Both the position numbers and the translations under genes were made by a program. Under the pieces are notes generated by a model. The model was given only the letters and a program-made list of their open reading frames with translations, was not told where the DNA came from and made no database searches. From H2-BAC3 sp045863035 (GTDB taxonomy: Bacteria > Bacteroidota > Ignavibacteria > Ignavibacteriales > Ignavibacteriaceae): a stretch of 64,000 nucleotides of DNA. The stretch lies in the NCBI GenBank assembly GCA_045863035.1, contig BTUV01000001.1, positions 1-64,000 of the forward strand. Direction: 5' to 3'. Within the stretch, counting starts at the first letter, position 1. Each line of letters starts with the position of its first letter. Shown here piece by piece: positions 15,701 to 25,322 of this stretch.

Positions 15701-16735
15701 ATGGGTTCAGGTTCACCAGCTAAATTCAGAATTGTTCTTGATGCTATGGGGGGAGATTTTTCACCGGTCAATGAGGTAATTGCCTCTGGTGATATCATAA
15801 AGAATCATCCTGAAATTGATTTGATTCTGACGGGGGATAAAGAAGCCATTCTAAAAACTATGGCTGAAAAGGGTGTGGCATTTCCGGAAGATAAAATTAT
15901 CCATGCTTCTCAGAAAATTGAGATGTCTGATTCTCCGGTTGCCGCCCTGAAGAAAAAACCTGATTCTTCCATTTCAGTCGGATGCAAATATGTTGCAGAC
16001 GGGAATGCGGAAGCGTTCGTTAGCGCAGGTAATACCGGTGCTGTTGTTACTGCTTCGACTTTTATCCTTGGTCGTATCGAGGGAATTGAAAGACCTACAA
16101 TGGGTACTTTTTTCCCCAGTGAAAAAAGTGTGAGTACTATCTTTGATGTGGGGGCTTTTGTTGATTCAAAGCCCCAGCATCTATTGGGATATGCACGCAT
16201 GAGTTCCATTTATGTGAGGGAGATTTACAATATAGCTTCTCCGGCAATCGGCTTGCTTACTGTTGGAGAGGAATCGGAGAAAGGGGGGAAAACCATTAAA
16301 GAAACTCATGCCCTTTTAAAAGAATCGGGTTTGAACTTTTTTGGAAATATTGAGGGGCGCGACATTCTCAAAGGGACGGTAAACATTGTCCTCTGTGACG
16401 GGTTTGTCGGGAATATCGTTCTCAAATTCGGAGAAAGTTTTCCAAAATTTCTTAAAACTCTCCTCAAAGAGTATGCATCAAAAAGTATATGGAATAAATT
16501 GAAAGTGCTTATCGTCCGAAGTGTTCTGCGTGAAGCATTATCACCATTGGATTATCAGTACTATGGAGGGGTTTTATTGTTAGGGGTTAAAAACGTAAGT
16601 ATTATCGGACATGGTTCCAGTACCCCGCTTGCCATTAAGAATATGGTGCTGCGCGCAAAAGATTGTATTGAAAAAGAAGTGGTGAAGAAAATTTCAGCAG
16701 CTATTGCTGAATCACCCATGAAGGAAAGTGAATGA
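15701..16735 (+). CDS. plsX: Phosphate acyltransferase
   Basis: A 344-residue peripheral membrane enzyme converting acyl-ACP to acyl-phosphate, the donor for glycerol-3-phosphate acylation. The N-terminal stretch IVLDAMGGDFSP, then VSAGNTGAVV, and IEGRDILKGTVNIVLCDGF with GNIVLKFGE are PlsX hallmarks. The start ATG gives a short MGSGSPAKF leader before the conserved core. It starts 14 bases after rpmF and overlaps fabH by 4 bases (ATGA). Confidence 0.96.
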   Translation: MGSGSPAKFRIVLDAMGGDFSPVNEVIASGDIIKNHPEIDLILTGDKEAILKTMAEKGVAFPEDKIIHASQKIEMSDSPVAALKKKPDSSISVGCKYVADGNAEAFVSAGNTGAVVTASTFILGRIEGIERPTMGTFFPSEKSVSTIFDVGAFVDSKPQHLLGYARMSSIYVREIYNIASPAIGLLTVGEESEKGGKTIKETHALLKESGLNFFGNIEGRDILKGTVNIVLCDGFVGNIVLKFGESFPKFLKTLLKEYASKSIWNKLKVLIVRSVLREALSPLDYQYYGGVLLLGVKNVSIIGHGSSTPLAIKNMVLRAKDCIEKEVVKKISAAIAESPMKESE

Positions 16736-17730
16736 GAAAAAGATTAAATGCCCGGATTACAGGCGTTGGAATGTACGTACCTGATGAAATTCTGGACAAT
16801 AAATTTTTTGAGAAAACGTTAGAAACTAATGATGAATGGATTCGCACCCGCACGGGAATCCAGGAAAGAAGACGTCTTCAAAACGGAGCTACAAGTGACT
16901 TAGCCACTGCAGCAGCCATTGACCTGATGGAAAAACACAACGTTATTCCTGATGAAATTGACGCTATAATAGTCGCTACAGTTACACCGGATATGTTCTT
17001 CCCGGCCACTGCTTGCCTCGTACAGGATAAAATCGGAGCTAAGAAAGCATGGGGATATGATTTATCAGCGGCTTGTTCCGGTTTCCTTTTTGCTTTGCAG
17101 TCTGGAGCCGCGCTTATAGAAAGTGGTAACTTTAAAAAAGTTTTGGTAATTGGCGCGGATAAAATGAGTGCCATAGTCGATTATTCTGATAGGAATACAG
17201 CAATTCTATTCGGTGATGGAGCATCAGCCGTATTGCTCGAACCAACCGAAGATGAGACACTGGGAATGCAGGATTCCATTCTGCGTACGGATGGAAGCGG
17301 TAAGGATTATCTCCACATGAAAGGCGGCGGAAGTCTTAATCCATCCACACATGAAACCATTGATCAGAGGTTGCATGTCCTTTTTCAGGATGGAAAGGCA
17401 GTTTTTAAGGTTGCCGTAAAAGGAATGGCAGATGTTTCTTATGAACTGATGCAGAAAAATAATCTGAAAGCCGATGATATTGCCTATCTGGTTCCGCATC
17501 AGGCAAATTTAAGAATTATAGACGCAACTGCTGAGCGCATGGGAGTTACCCGTGATAAGGTTATGATTAATATTGATAAATATGGTAACACAACAGCAGC
17601 CACCATTCCGCTTTGTTTAACGGAATACTATCGTGCTGGTAAGCTCAAAAAAGGGGATAAGCTTATTCTTGCTGCCTTCGGAGCAGGTTTCACTTGGGGC
17701 GCATCTTATCTGGTTTGGAGTTTGGATTAA
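16732..17730 (+). CDS. fabH: 3-oxoacyl-ACP synthase III
   Basis: A 332-residue thiolase-fold enzyme starting fatty acid synthesis by condensing acetyl-CoA (or a branched acyl-CoA) with malonyl-ACP. The catalytic triad is visible: Cys115 in DLSAACSGFL, His in VPHQANLRII and Asn in DKYGNTTAATIPL. Length is typical. ATG overlaps plsX by 4 bases and the stop overlaps the fabD ATG by one base (TAATG). Primer preference cannot be read from sequence. Confidence 0.97.
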   Translation: MRKRLNARITGVGMYVPDEILDNKFFEKTLETNDEWIRTRTGIQERRRLQNGATSDLATAAAIDLMEKHNVIPDEIDAIIVATVTPDMFFPATACLVQDKIGAKKAWGYDLSAACSGFLFALQSGAALIESGNFKKVLVIGADKMSAIVDYSDRNTAILFGDGASAVLLEPTEDETLGMQDSILRTDGSGKDYLHMKGGGSLNPSTHETIDQRLHVLFQDGKAVFKVAVKGMADVSYELMQKNNLKADDIAYLVPHQANLRIIDATAERMGVTRDKVMINIDKYGNTTAATIPLCLTEYYRAGKLKKGDKLILAAFGAGFTWGASYLVWSLD

Positions 17731-18644
17731 TGGGGAAAAGAGCGTTTTTATTTCCCGGCCAGGGTTCTCAGTATATCGGTATGGCAAAAGACTTTTATGA
17801 GAACTCTGTTGAAGCCAGGGAAATGATAAAAACTGCGGACGACGTATTAGGGATTCCATTATCCTATAATATGTTTAATGGACCTGAGGAGGAATTAAAA
17901 CAGACTGAAATCACTCAACCGGCTATTTTTCTGCATAGTGTTATTATTGCTTCCCTTTTGAGGACGCTGGACAAGGATGCTACTGCCGGTCATTCTCTCG
18001 GTGAATATTCAGCTTTGGTAAGTGCAGGAGCTATGCAATTTTACGAAGCTGTTCAGCTTGTCAGATTGCGTGGTCAGGGGATGCAGATTGCCGGTACTGA
18101 AAACCCGGGTACCATGGCAGCGGTTGTTGGTCTTGAGGGCTCAGTTCTTGAGGCGCTCTGTAATGAAGCATCATCCGAAGGAATTGTGCAATGCGCCAAC
18201 TTTAACTCACCGGGTCAAACGGTGATTTCGGGAAGTATCCCCGGGGTTAAAAAAGCAATGGAACTTGCCAAAGCAAACAAGGCAAAACTTGTAAAAGAAC
18301 TGGTAGTAAGCGGTGCATTTCATTCTCCACTTATGCAAAGTGCAAAAGATAAGCTCTTTTCTGAGCTTGAAAAGTACAATTTTTATGATTCACGGGTCCC
18401 GGTTTATGTAAATGTTACCGGAGAGCCGGTTTCAAAGAAGGACGAATTTAAGGTAATGCTGCACAGACAGGTTACCGAACCCGTACTTTGGGAACAAACC
18501 ATTAGAAATATGGTTCGAGACGGGTTTGATGAGTTTTATGAAATCGGTCCTGGTAAGGTACTTCAGGGACTGGTAAAAAGGATAAGTCCGGAGTCTAAAT
18601 GCTTCGGTATTGACACATTCAAAGATCTGGAGCCCTTCCTTTGA
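17730..18644 (+). CDS. fabD: Malonyl-CoA:ACP transacylase
   Basis: A 304-residue acyltransferase loading malonate onto acyl carrier protein. The start is ATG 17730 in TAATG with the fabH stop, giving the canonical N-terminus MGKRAFLFPGQGSQYIGMA. The nucleophile is S89 in GHSLGEYSAL, and GAFHSPLM carries the catalytic His. ITQPAIFLHS and the C-terminal EIGPGKVLQGLVKRI are typical. It overlaps the DUF3109-like gene by 4 bases. Confidence 0.97.
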   Translation: MGKRAFLFPGQGSQYIGMAKDFYENSVEAREMIKTADDVLGIPLSYNMFNGPEEELKQTEITQPAIFLHSVIIASLLRTLDKDATAGHSLGEYSALVSAGAMQFYEAVQLVRLRGQGMQIAGTENPGTMAAVVGLEGSVLEALCNEASSEGIVQCANFNSPGQTVISGSIPGVKKAMELAKANKAKLVKELVVSGAFHSPLMQSAKDKLFSELEKYNFYDSRVPVYVNVTGEPVSKKDEFKVMLHRQVTEPVLWEQTIRNMVRDGFDEFYEIGPGKVLQGLVKRISPESKCFGIDTFKDLEPFL

Positions 18645-19222
18645 GCAGTTCTGATATTCCCAAAAAAATGATCAAAGGTTTGTATATTGATCCTTTGATT
18701 TTCAGTTTCCCTTTCGGATGCCGGTGTTCTGGTGAATGCTGTCATTATGGGGTTTACATGGACAAAAAGGAGTATGAAAATACTCTGACTTTCAAGGATG
18801 AGCTCCTGGAAGTTTTTGACGAAACTCAGACCAAGGATATTTCGAAGTGGTTTGAGCCGGAGGAGGAAGATAAAGATTTTGCCTCTGGTGTAGCAGTCGG
18901 AACAGAATTACATAACGGCAAATGTGTTTTCCTGGATAAGGAGGGTCTTTGTTCCATACAAAAACTTTCGATGATGAAGGGAGAACCAAAGTGGAAAAAC
19001 AAACCGCTTTATTGTGTTCTTTTTCCGCTTACTATATATGAGAACACGCTGACAATTGACACGGATCATATTGATCGTCTCAAAACCTGTAATAAGGAGG
19101 GCGCTCAGGTAAGTATATATGAGGCCTGCACGGAAGAAATTATACACCTCTTCGGAGAAGATGGCTTCGGCGAATTACAGGCATATAAAAAAGAATTTGA
19201 ATCAGAAAATAAAGCTGTATGA
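18641..19222 (+). CDS. DUF3109-like cysteine-rich protein inserted in the fab operon
   Basis: A 193-residue soluble protein resembling the DUF3109 / YkgJ-type putative metal-binding families. The key feature is FGCRCSGECCHYG near residues 26-38 (CxCxxxCC), with further cysteines in GKCVFLDKEGLCSI, LYCVLFP and KTCNKEG; together they could ligate zinc or an iron-sulfur cluster. Translation starts at TTG 18641, overlapping the fabD stop as TTGA, or at ATG 18668. It overlaps fabG by 4 bases, so it is fully embedded in the operon. Function unknown; a role tied to lipid synthesis or its redox state is inference only. Confidence 0.75.
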   Translation: MSSSDIPKKMIKGLYIDPLIFSFPFGCRCSGECCHYGVYMDKKEYENTLTFKDELLEVFDETQTKDISKWFEPEEEDKDFASGVAVGTELHNGKCVFLDKEGLCSIQKLSMMKGEPKWKNKPLYCVLFPLTIYENTLTIDTDHIDRLKTCNKEGAQVSIYEACTEEIIHLFGEDGFGELQAYKKEFESENKAV

Positions 19223-19971
19223 GTGAAGTGAATTTAAACGAAAAAACGGCCTTAGTTACAGGTGGCAGCAGAGGAATTGGCAGAGCTATCGTTGATGCAC
19301 TTGCTTCTGAGGGCTATGCAGTTGTTTTTACGTATGTCAGTTCAGAAGAGACAGCAAAACTGATAGAAGCAGAATATGCCGGTAAGGGAATGAAAGTATT
19401 CGGATTCAAAGCAGACGGCTCAAAATCTGAGGAAGTTGAGCTTTCTGTTAAATTTGCTGCTGAAAAGACCGGCTCGGTTGATATACTAATCAATAATGCA
19501 GGTATAACAAGAGATAACCTTTTAATGAGAATGAATCAGCAGGATTTTGAATCTGTTTTATCAGCAAACCTTAGCAGCGTGTTTCATTATACAAAAGCTG
19601 CATCAAAATATATGATGCAAAAAAGATGGGGAAGAATCATTAATATAACATCAGTAGTCGGGTTAATGGGTAACGCCGGTCAGAGCAATTACGCGGCATC
19701 AAAGGCAGGCGTCATCGGGTTCACCAAATCAATAGCGAAAGAACTTGCATCCCGCAGTATTACCGCTAATTGTATTGCCCCGGGATTTATTGAGACAGAT
19801 ATGACTGCAAAGCTGAAACCGGAACAAAAGGATGCTTTGCTGAATCTTATCCCTCTCAGGAAATTCGGACAATCAAACGATATCGCGCGTATTGCGGCGT
19901 TTTTATGTTCTGACGCGGCTGGATATATAACCGGTCAGACCATAGCCGTTGACGGCGGAATGACAATGTAA
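19219..19971 (+). CDS. fabG: 3-oxoacyl-ACP reductase
   Basis: A 250-residue short-chain dehydrogenase reducing 3-oxoacyl-ACP with NADPH. The cofactor motif is TGGSRGIGRAI (14-24), NNAG at 92-95, and the catalytic residues are N117, S145, Y158 and K162 (SNYAASKAG). The C-terminal YITGQTIAVDGGMTM is canonical for FabG. It overlaps the preceding gene by 4 bases and lies 39 bases before acpP. Confidence 0.96.
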   Translation: MSEVNLNEKTALVTGGSRGIGRAIVDALASEGYAVVFTYVSSEETAKLIEAEYAGKGMKVFGFKADGSKSEEVELSVKFAAEKTGSVDILINNAGITRDNLLMRMNQQDFESVLSANLSSVFHYTKAASKYMMQKRWGRIINITSVVGLMGNAGQSNYAASKAGVIGFTKSIAKELASRSITANCIAPGFIETDMTAKLKPEQKDALLNLIPLRKFGQSNDIARIAAFLCSDAAGYITGQTIAVDGGMTM

Positions 19972-20010
19972 TTTTTCACTAACAACAATAACAATAATAG
20001 GAGTACAACA

Positions 20011-20247
20011 ATGGATGTCGAAGCAAGAGTAAAAGAAATCATCATGGATAAGTTAGGAGTTGAGGAATCAGCAATTACCCCGACTGCTTCATTCCAGCAT
20101 GATCTCGGTGCAGATTCACTTGATACCGTTGAACTGATCATGGGTTTTGAAACCGCTTTCAACATTCAGATTCCGGATGATGAAGCTGAAAAAATCACCA
20201 CTGTTGGTGATGCAGTAAGCTATCTGAAATCAAAAGCTGCTAACTAA
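20011..20247 (+). CDS. acpP: Acyl carrier protein
   Basis: A 78-residue acidic carrier for growing acyl chains. The phosphopantetheine attachment serine is S36 in LGADSLDTVELIM. Length and fold are standard. A good ribosome-binding site (AGGAG) stands about 10 bases before the ATG, in keeping with the high expression this protein needs. The holo-ACP synthase that modifies it is encoded at 32478-32855. A hairpin separates it from fabF. Confidence 0.97.
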   Translation: MDVEARVKEIIMDKLGVEESAITPTASFQHDLGADSLDTVELIMGFETAFNIQIPDDEAEKITTVGDAVSYLKSKAAN

Positions 20248-20273
20248 GATTAGCTTTTTGTAGTATTTTACAG

Positions 20274-20301
20274 GCAGGGGATGTGTAATATCATCCCTTG
20301 C
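20274..20301 (+). other. Stem-loop between acpP and fabF
   Basis: GCAGGGGATG (20274-20283) pairs with CATCCCTTGC (20292-20301) across an 8-base loop, with one G-U pair. No T tract follows, so it is not a standard terminator. It could stabilise acpP mRNA or lower fabF expression relative to acpP (inference). Confidence 0.5.
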
Positions 20302-20322
20302 TGAATACTGCTATCAGTTCCT

Positions 20323-21567
20323 GTGAGCAAAAGAGTAGTTGTTACTGGTCTGGGTACTGTTAATCCGATTGGATTAAATACAGAATCTTTCTGGGAATCT
20401 CTGCTTTCTGCTCATAACGGCGTTGACCTTATTACCCGTTTTAATACTGAGAAATTTGATACTAAGTTCGCTGCTGAAGTTAAAAATTTTGATCCCTCCC
20501 TCTATTTAGATAAAAAAGCCGTTAAGCGGCTTGACCTCTTTTCACAATATACCATTGCTTCTTCTGATCAGGCATTACAGGATTCCGGAATCAGCAAAGA
20601 TACTGCTGACCCCGAACGGATAGGTATTGTTTTTGGTAGCGGTATAGGCGGTGTTGAAACGATGCAAGATCAACACTTTAAGTATTTCGAAGAAAGAAAT
20701 CCCGCCAGAATTTCTCCTTTTTTTATTACCATGATGATTGCCGATATTGCCGCGGGGCATATTTCAATCAGGAATGGTTTTAAAGGACCTAATTATGCAA
20801 CAACTTCTGCATGTGCAACTTCTTCTCATGCAATAGCGGATGCATTTATGATTATTCAACGCGGAACCGCTGATGTGATGTTGTGCGGAGGAAGTGAAGC
20901 ATGTATCGCCCCAATGGCTATTGGCGGGTTCAATGCGATGCGCGCTTTATCAGTAGATAATGATAATTATAGAACTGCATCCAAACCATTTGATTTGAAA
21001 AGAAACGGTTTTGTTATGGGGGAAGGTTCAGGCACAATAATTCTTGAAGAACTCGAACATGCGCGCGCGCGTGGCGCAAAAATTTATGCTGAGTTAAAAG
21101 GTATAGGTATGACAGCCGATGCTTACCACATGACTCAGCCGCATCCTGATGGTGACGGGGCAGTACGCTCAATGCGGCTTTCAATCAGAGATGCAGGTAT
21201 AACTGAAGATGAGATTGATTATATAAACGCTCATGGAACATCAACACCATTCAATGATGTAATTGAAACTAAAGCCATAAAAACTGTGTTTGGTAATCAT
21301 GCGCAAAATATTAATATTTCTTCAATTAAATCTATGATGGGTCACTTGCTCGGAGCCGCCGGAGCAGTTGAGGCAATTGCAACAATTCTTTCAGTTAAAA
21401 ACGATGCCATTCCGCCGACAATAAACTATGAAACACCTGACCCTGATTGTGACCTGAATTATACTCCCAACAGAGCGGTGAATAAAATTGTCAGGAATGC
21501 AATCAGTAATACATTTGGATTTGGTGGTCATAATGCCTCACTTTTATTCAGTAAATTTTTGAACTGA
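20323..21567 (+). CDS. fabF: 3-oxoacyl-ACP synthase II
   Basis: A 414-residue elongating ketoacyl-ACP synthase. The catalytic Cys164 lies in TSACATSSHAIADA, and the two histidines in NAHGTSTPFNDV and MGHLLGAAGAVEA. GTG is the start (MSKRVVVTGLGTVNPIG). Length is canonical. It lies 75 bases after acpP with a stem-loop between, and is followed 2 bases later by rnc. Confidence 0.97.
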   Translation: MSKRVVVTGLGTVNPIGLNTESFWESLLSAHNGVDLITRFNTEKFDTKFAAEVKNFDPSLYLDKKAVKRLDLFSQYTIASSDQALQDSGISKDTADPERIGIVFGSGIGGVETMQDQHFKYFEERNPARISPFFITMMIADIAAGHISIRNGFKGPNYATTSACATSSHAIADAFMIIQRGTADVMLCGGSEACIAPMAIGGFNAMRALSVDNDNYRTASKPFDLKRNGFVMGEGSGTIILEELEHARARGAKIYAELKGIGMTADAYHMTQPHPDGDGAVRSMRLSIRDAGITEDEIDYINAHGTSTPFNDVIETKAIKTVFGNHAQNINISSIKSMMGHLLGAAGAVEAIATILSVKNDAIPPTINYETPDPDCDLNYTPNRAVNKIVRNAISNTFGFGGHNASLLFSKFLN

Positions 21568-21569
21568 CT

Positions 21570-22337
21570 ATGATGGGGTTTTTTAGAAATCTTCTCAGAA
21601 GATCACAAAACCGAAAAATACTGTCAAAAGACAGAATTAAAAAAATTGAGACTTTAACCGGACGCGAAATTCTTCAGCCGGAAATTTTTATGGAGGCACT
21701 AACACATCGCTCGCATCTGGACAATAAAAAATTTAAGGTTTCTAACGAGCGGCTTGAATTTTTGGGAGATGCACTTTTAGGATTTGTAGTGGCCGATGTC
21801 CTCTCCTCTCATTTTAGTAACCAGGATGAAGGTTTTCTTACCCGTGTGAGAGCAAATTTTGTTAACCGTCTGACCCTTTTCTCGGTTGCTTATAAGATTG
21901 GAATTCATGAGCTTCTGTTCATGAGTGAGGAAATTAAATTATCAGAGGGCAGCCCGGGGTTTCAAACTATTCTGGCAGATGCATTTGAAGCATTTATCGG
22001 AGCAATTTATTTAAATCACGGTCTCCCGACAGCTAAGGAATTTATTACCCATAAACTAATTAAGCCGAATCTTGAATCCGGACTGCACCTTGTGGATAAT
22101 AACTATAAGAGTAGATTATTAGAATTAATACAATCACTAAAATTAGAAATTCCGCGATACCGGGTGATAAAAGAAGATGGACCTGAACATGACAGAGTGT
22201 TCACGGTACAAGCGCTTGTTGGGGAGCGGGTATTAGGTCTTGGAGCCGGGAAAAATAAAAAAGCTGCGGAACAGGAAGCTGCTAAAGTGGCTTATTTGAA
22301 TCTGACTACTGCAACAACGGGTTTTACTGAGAACTGA
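21570..22337 (+). CDS. rnc: Ribonuclease III
   Basis: A 255-residue double-strand-specific endoribonuclease that processes rRNA precursors and structured mRNA. The signature NERLEFLGDALLGFV (about 59-73) supplies E63 and D67, and ADAFEAFIGAIYL supplies the second metal-binding pair. A double-stranded RNA-binding domain occupies about 180-250 (GERVLGLGAGKNKKAAEQEAA). The first 25 basic residues are an extension. The fabF-rnc neighbourhood is common in bacteria. An alternative ATG lies at 21573. Confidence 0.96.
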   Translation: MMGFFRNLLRRSQNRKILSKDRIKKIETLTGREILQPEIFMEALTHRSHLDNKKFKVSNERLEFLGDALLGFVVADVLSSHFSNQDEGFLTRVRANFVNRLTLFSVAYKIGIHELLFMSEEIKLSEGSPGFQTILADAFEAFIGAIYLNHGLPTAKEFITHKLIKPNLESGLHLVDNNYKSRLLELIQSLKLEIPRYRVIKEDGPEHDRVFTVQALVGERVLGLGAGKNKKAAEQEAAKVAYLNLTTATTGFTEN

Positions 22338-22412
22338 TTTTTATTCTGCACTGTTTTACTTTTAGATCATATTTATATTTGTTAATTACTTTATTTATTG
22401 TTTTTATTTACG

Positions 22413-25292
22413 ATGAACACTTCAATTTTTGATACTGATTTATTTAAGAATCGCCACAATGGCCCCTCCGCGGCAGAAACTGAATTAATGCTGAAGGCAA
22501 TCGGAGTTGATTCCCTGGACACCCTCATTAATGAAACCGTACCTGAAAAAATTCGTTTAAAAGAATCTTTAAATATCGGGAAAGGTATATCAGAATTCGA
22601 ATATCTGAATTATCTAAAAGAACTTGCTTCCAAAAACAAAGTTACTGCTTCTTTTATAGGCATGGGCTATTATCCGACAATAACTCCTCCGGTTATCCAA
22701 AGGCATATTTTTGAAAACCCGGGCTGGTACACTCAATATACTCCTTACCAGGCAGAAATCGCGCAGGGTCGTCTTGAAGCATTGGTTAATTATCAGACAA
22801 TGGTTAGCGACTTAACCGGTCTGCCAATCGCGAATGCCTCACTGTTGGATGAGGGAACTGCAGCGGCAGAGGCAATGCAGTTGCTTTATGCACATTCACG
22901 AACTACTAAGAAAGACTGTAGTAAGTTTTTTGTTGCGAGTGATATATTTCCCCAGACAAAAGAAGTAATAATTACCCGAGCTGAACCACTGGGTATTGAA
23001 ATAGTTCAGGGCGCTCCAGAAGATGTGCTTACAGTTGATGGAATTTTTGGTGTTCTTTTGGGATACCCTGATGGCTTTGGAGAAGTAAAAAATCTTGAAC
23101 CACTCATTAAAACTCTTTCAGAGAAGAAAATTTCCACGGTTATAGCTTCAGATTTACTGGCTCTTTCGCTGCTCAAACCTCCGGGTGAATTCGGTGCTGA
23201 TATTGTTATAGGAACAAGTCAAAGATTTGGCGTGCCAATGGGATTTGGCGGTCCGCATGCTGCATTTTTTGCTGCAAAAGATGATTTTAAACGGCTTATT
23301 CCGGGGAGAATTATTGGCGCATCTGTTGATGCGGAAGGTAACAATGCTTACCGGATGGCATTACAAACAAGAGAACAGCATATTCGCCGTGAAAAAGCGA
23401 CAAGCAATATCTGCACTGCCCAGGTGCTTCTTTCAGTTATGGCAGGAATGTATGCAGTCTATCATGGTCCGGAAGGAATAAGACGAATAGCCACAAAAGC
23501 CCATGCACTTGCTTCCAAAATGAATCAAATTCTCAAAGTTGCCGGATATACACAGATTAACAAGAACTTTTTTGATACCCTTCGTATATCAACAGGTAAT
23601 CTGACAAAGGTTATATATGATAAAGCACTTGAGAAGGGCTTAACCCTAAGGTTGATTTCAGATACTGAGATAGGGGTTTCAATGCATGAAGCAGTTACAC
23701 TTTATGAATTCAATGATCTTGCTGAGGTTTTTACCGTATCAGCAGCAAAAAAATCATATCTTTACAGCACTCCTGATATAAGCGCTGATATTACAATTGA
23801 TTCTCAGTTTTTGAGAACTTCTGAATATCTGACGCATCCGGTATTTAACAGCTATCATTCTGAACATGAATTCCTCAGATATGTAAAAAAACTTGAAAGT
23901 AAAGATTTGTCGCTTACCTCATCAATGATTCCGCTTGGGTCATGTACCATGAAGCTGAATGCAGCAGCAGAAATGATGGGTGTGAGTTATGAGGGATTTT
24001 CAGCAATACATCCATTTGTTCCTAAAGATCACGTAAAAGGTTACAATCAACTGATAACAGAACTTGAGTCTGCGTTAAAAATAATTACAGGGTTTGCCGG
24101 CGTTTCGCTTCAGCCAAACTCCGGTGCTCAGGGTGAGTATGCAGGACTGATGGTTATCAGAAAATATCATCATGCACGGAATGATTTCAACAGAAAAGTA
24201 GTTCTTATCCCTTCTTCTGCTCATGGAACAAATCCTGCCAGCGCAGTAATGGCGGGGCTTCAGGTTGTTGTAGTTGAATGTGATGAAAGGGGGAACATCA
24301 ATGTTGATGATCTGCGAGCAAAAGCTGAAAAATATTCTAAAGAATTAGCCGGACTAATGGTAACATATCCATCAACGCACGGCGTATTTGAAGAGTCCAT
24401 TATTGAAATCTGTGGCATTATTCATCAGTTTGGGGGGCAGGTATATATGGATGGGGCGAATATGAATGCTCAGGTTGGTCTTACAAGTCCTTCCGCTATA
24501 GGGGCGGATGTTTGTCATCTCAATTTGCACAAAACTTTTGCTATCCCGCATGGCGGGGGTGGACCCGGTATCGGACCAATTTGTGTGGCTAAGCACTTAA
24601 CTGATTATTTACCAGGTCACTCCGTTGTTGAAACCGGCGGTAAAGAGGGGATAACGGCTGTTTCTTCAGCACCCTATGGCAGTGCAAGTATTCTGCTTAT
24701 TTCACTTGGATATATAAAAATGCTTGGCACCGATGGACTTACTGAGGCAACCCAAATAGCTATCCTGAACGCGAACTACATTAAAGCACGTCTGGAAAAT
24801 CACTATAAAGTTTTATACACTGGTTCAAATAACCGTGCTGCGCATGAATTAATCTTTGATATGCGCGATTTTAAGCGAAGTGCAGGAGTTGAAGTTGAAG
24901 ATATTGCAAAGAGATTAATGGATTATGGTTTTCATGCTCCGACAGTATCTTTTCCGGTTGCCGGTACATTGATGGTTGAACCCACTGAAAGTGAGTCAAA
25001 AGCTGAACTTGATCGTTTTTGCGATGCCATGATCAGTATCAGGCAAGAAATTGCTGAGATTGAAACCGGAGTATTTAATCAGACAGATAATGTTTTAAAA
25101 AATTCACCTCATACCGTGGGGAAAGTAATAAACAGCTCATGGGAGTATCCATATACCCGTGAAAAAGCCGCATTCCCGTTGAATTATGTAAGAGAGAAAA
25201 AATTCTGGCCATCAGTTGCAAGAGTTAATAATGCGTACGGAGACAGAAATCTTGTTTGCACCTGTCTTCCAGTCAGCGAATATTCTAATTGA
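22413..25292 (+). CDS. gcvP: Glycine dehydrogenase (decarboxylating), P protein
   Basis: A 959-residue PLP enzyme of the glycine cleavage system, fused alpha-beta form. RHNGPSAAE near the N-terminus is typical. The PLP lysine lies in LNLHKTFAIPHGGGGPG, followed by the glycine-rich loop. The SSMIPLGSCTMKLNAA motif marks the second half. I chose ATG 22413 over the upstream in-frame TTG 22398. No Shine-Dalgarno site is visible. The T, H and L proteins are not in the window. A 75-base A+T-rich gap separates it from rnc. Confidence 0.97.
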   Translation: MNTSIFDTDLFKNRHNGPSAAETELMLKAIGVDSLDTLINETVPEKIRLKESLNIGKGISEFEYLNYLKELASKNKVTASFIGMGYYPTITPPVIQRHIFENPGWYTQYTPYQAEIAQGRLEALVNYQTMVSDLTGLPIANASLLDEGTAAAEAMQLLYAHSRTTKKDCSKFFVASDIFPQTKEVIITRAEPLGIEIVQGAPEDVLTVDGIFGVLLGYPDGFGEVKNLEPLIKTLSEKKISTVIASDLLALSLLKPPGEFGADIVIGTSQRFGVPMGFGGPHAAFFAAKDDFKRLIPGRIIGASVDAEGNNAYRMALQTREQHIRREKATSNICTAQVLLSVMAGMYAVYHGPEGIRRIATKAHALASKMNQILKVAGYTQINKNFFDTLRISTGNLTKVIYDKALEKGLTLRLISDTEIGVSMHEAVTLYEFNDLAEVFTVSAAKKSYLYSTPDISADITIDSQFLRTSEYLTHPVFNSYHSEHEFLRYVKKLESKDLSLTSSMIPLGSCTMKLNAAAEMMGVSYEGFSAIHPFVPKDHVKGYNQLITELESALKIITGFAGVSLQPNSGAQGEYAGLMVIRKYHHARNDFNRKVVLIPSSAHGTNPASAVMAGLQVVVVECDERGNINVDDLRAKAEKYSKELAGLMVTYPSTHGVFEESIIEICGIIHQFGGQVYMDGANMNAQVGLTSPSAIGADVCHLNLHKTFAIPHGGGGPGIGPICVAKHLTDYLPGHSVVETGGKEGITAVSSAPYGSASILLISLGYIKMLGTDGLTEATQIAILNANYIKARLENHYKVLYTGSNNRAAHELIFDMRDFKRSAGVEVEDIAKRLMDYGFHAPTVSFPVAGTLMVEPTESESKAELDRFCDAMISIRQEIAEIETGVFNQTDNVLKNSPHTVGKVINSSWEYPYTREKAAFPLNYVREKKFWPSVARVNNAYGDRNLVCTCLPVSEYSN

Positions 25293-25322
25293 ACAATATA
25301 ATTGTAGTAAAGGTTTAACCGG

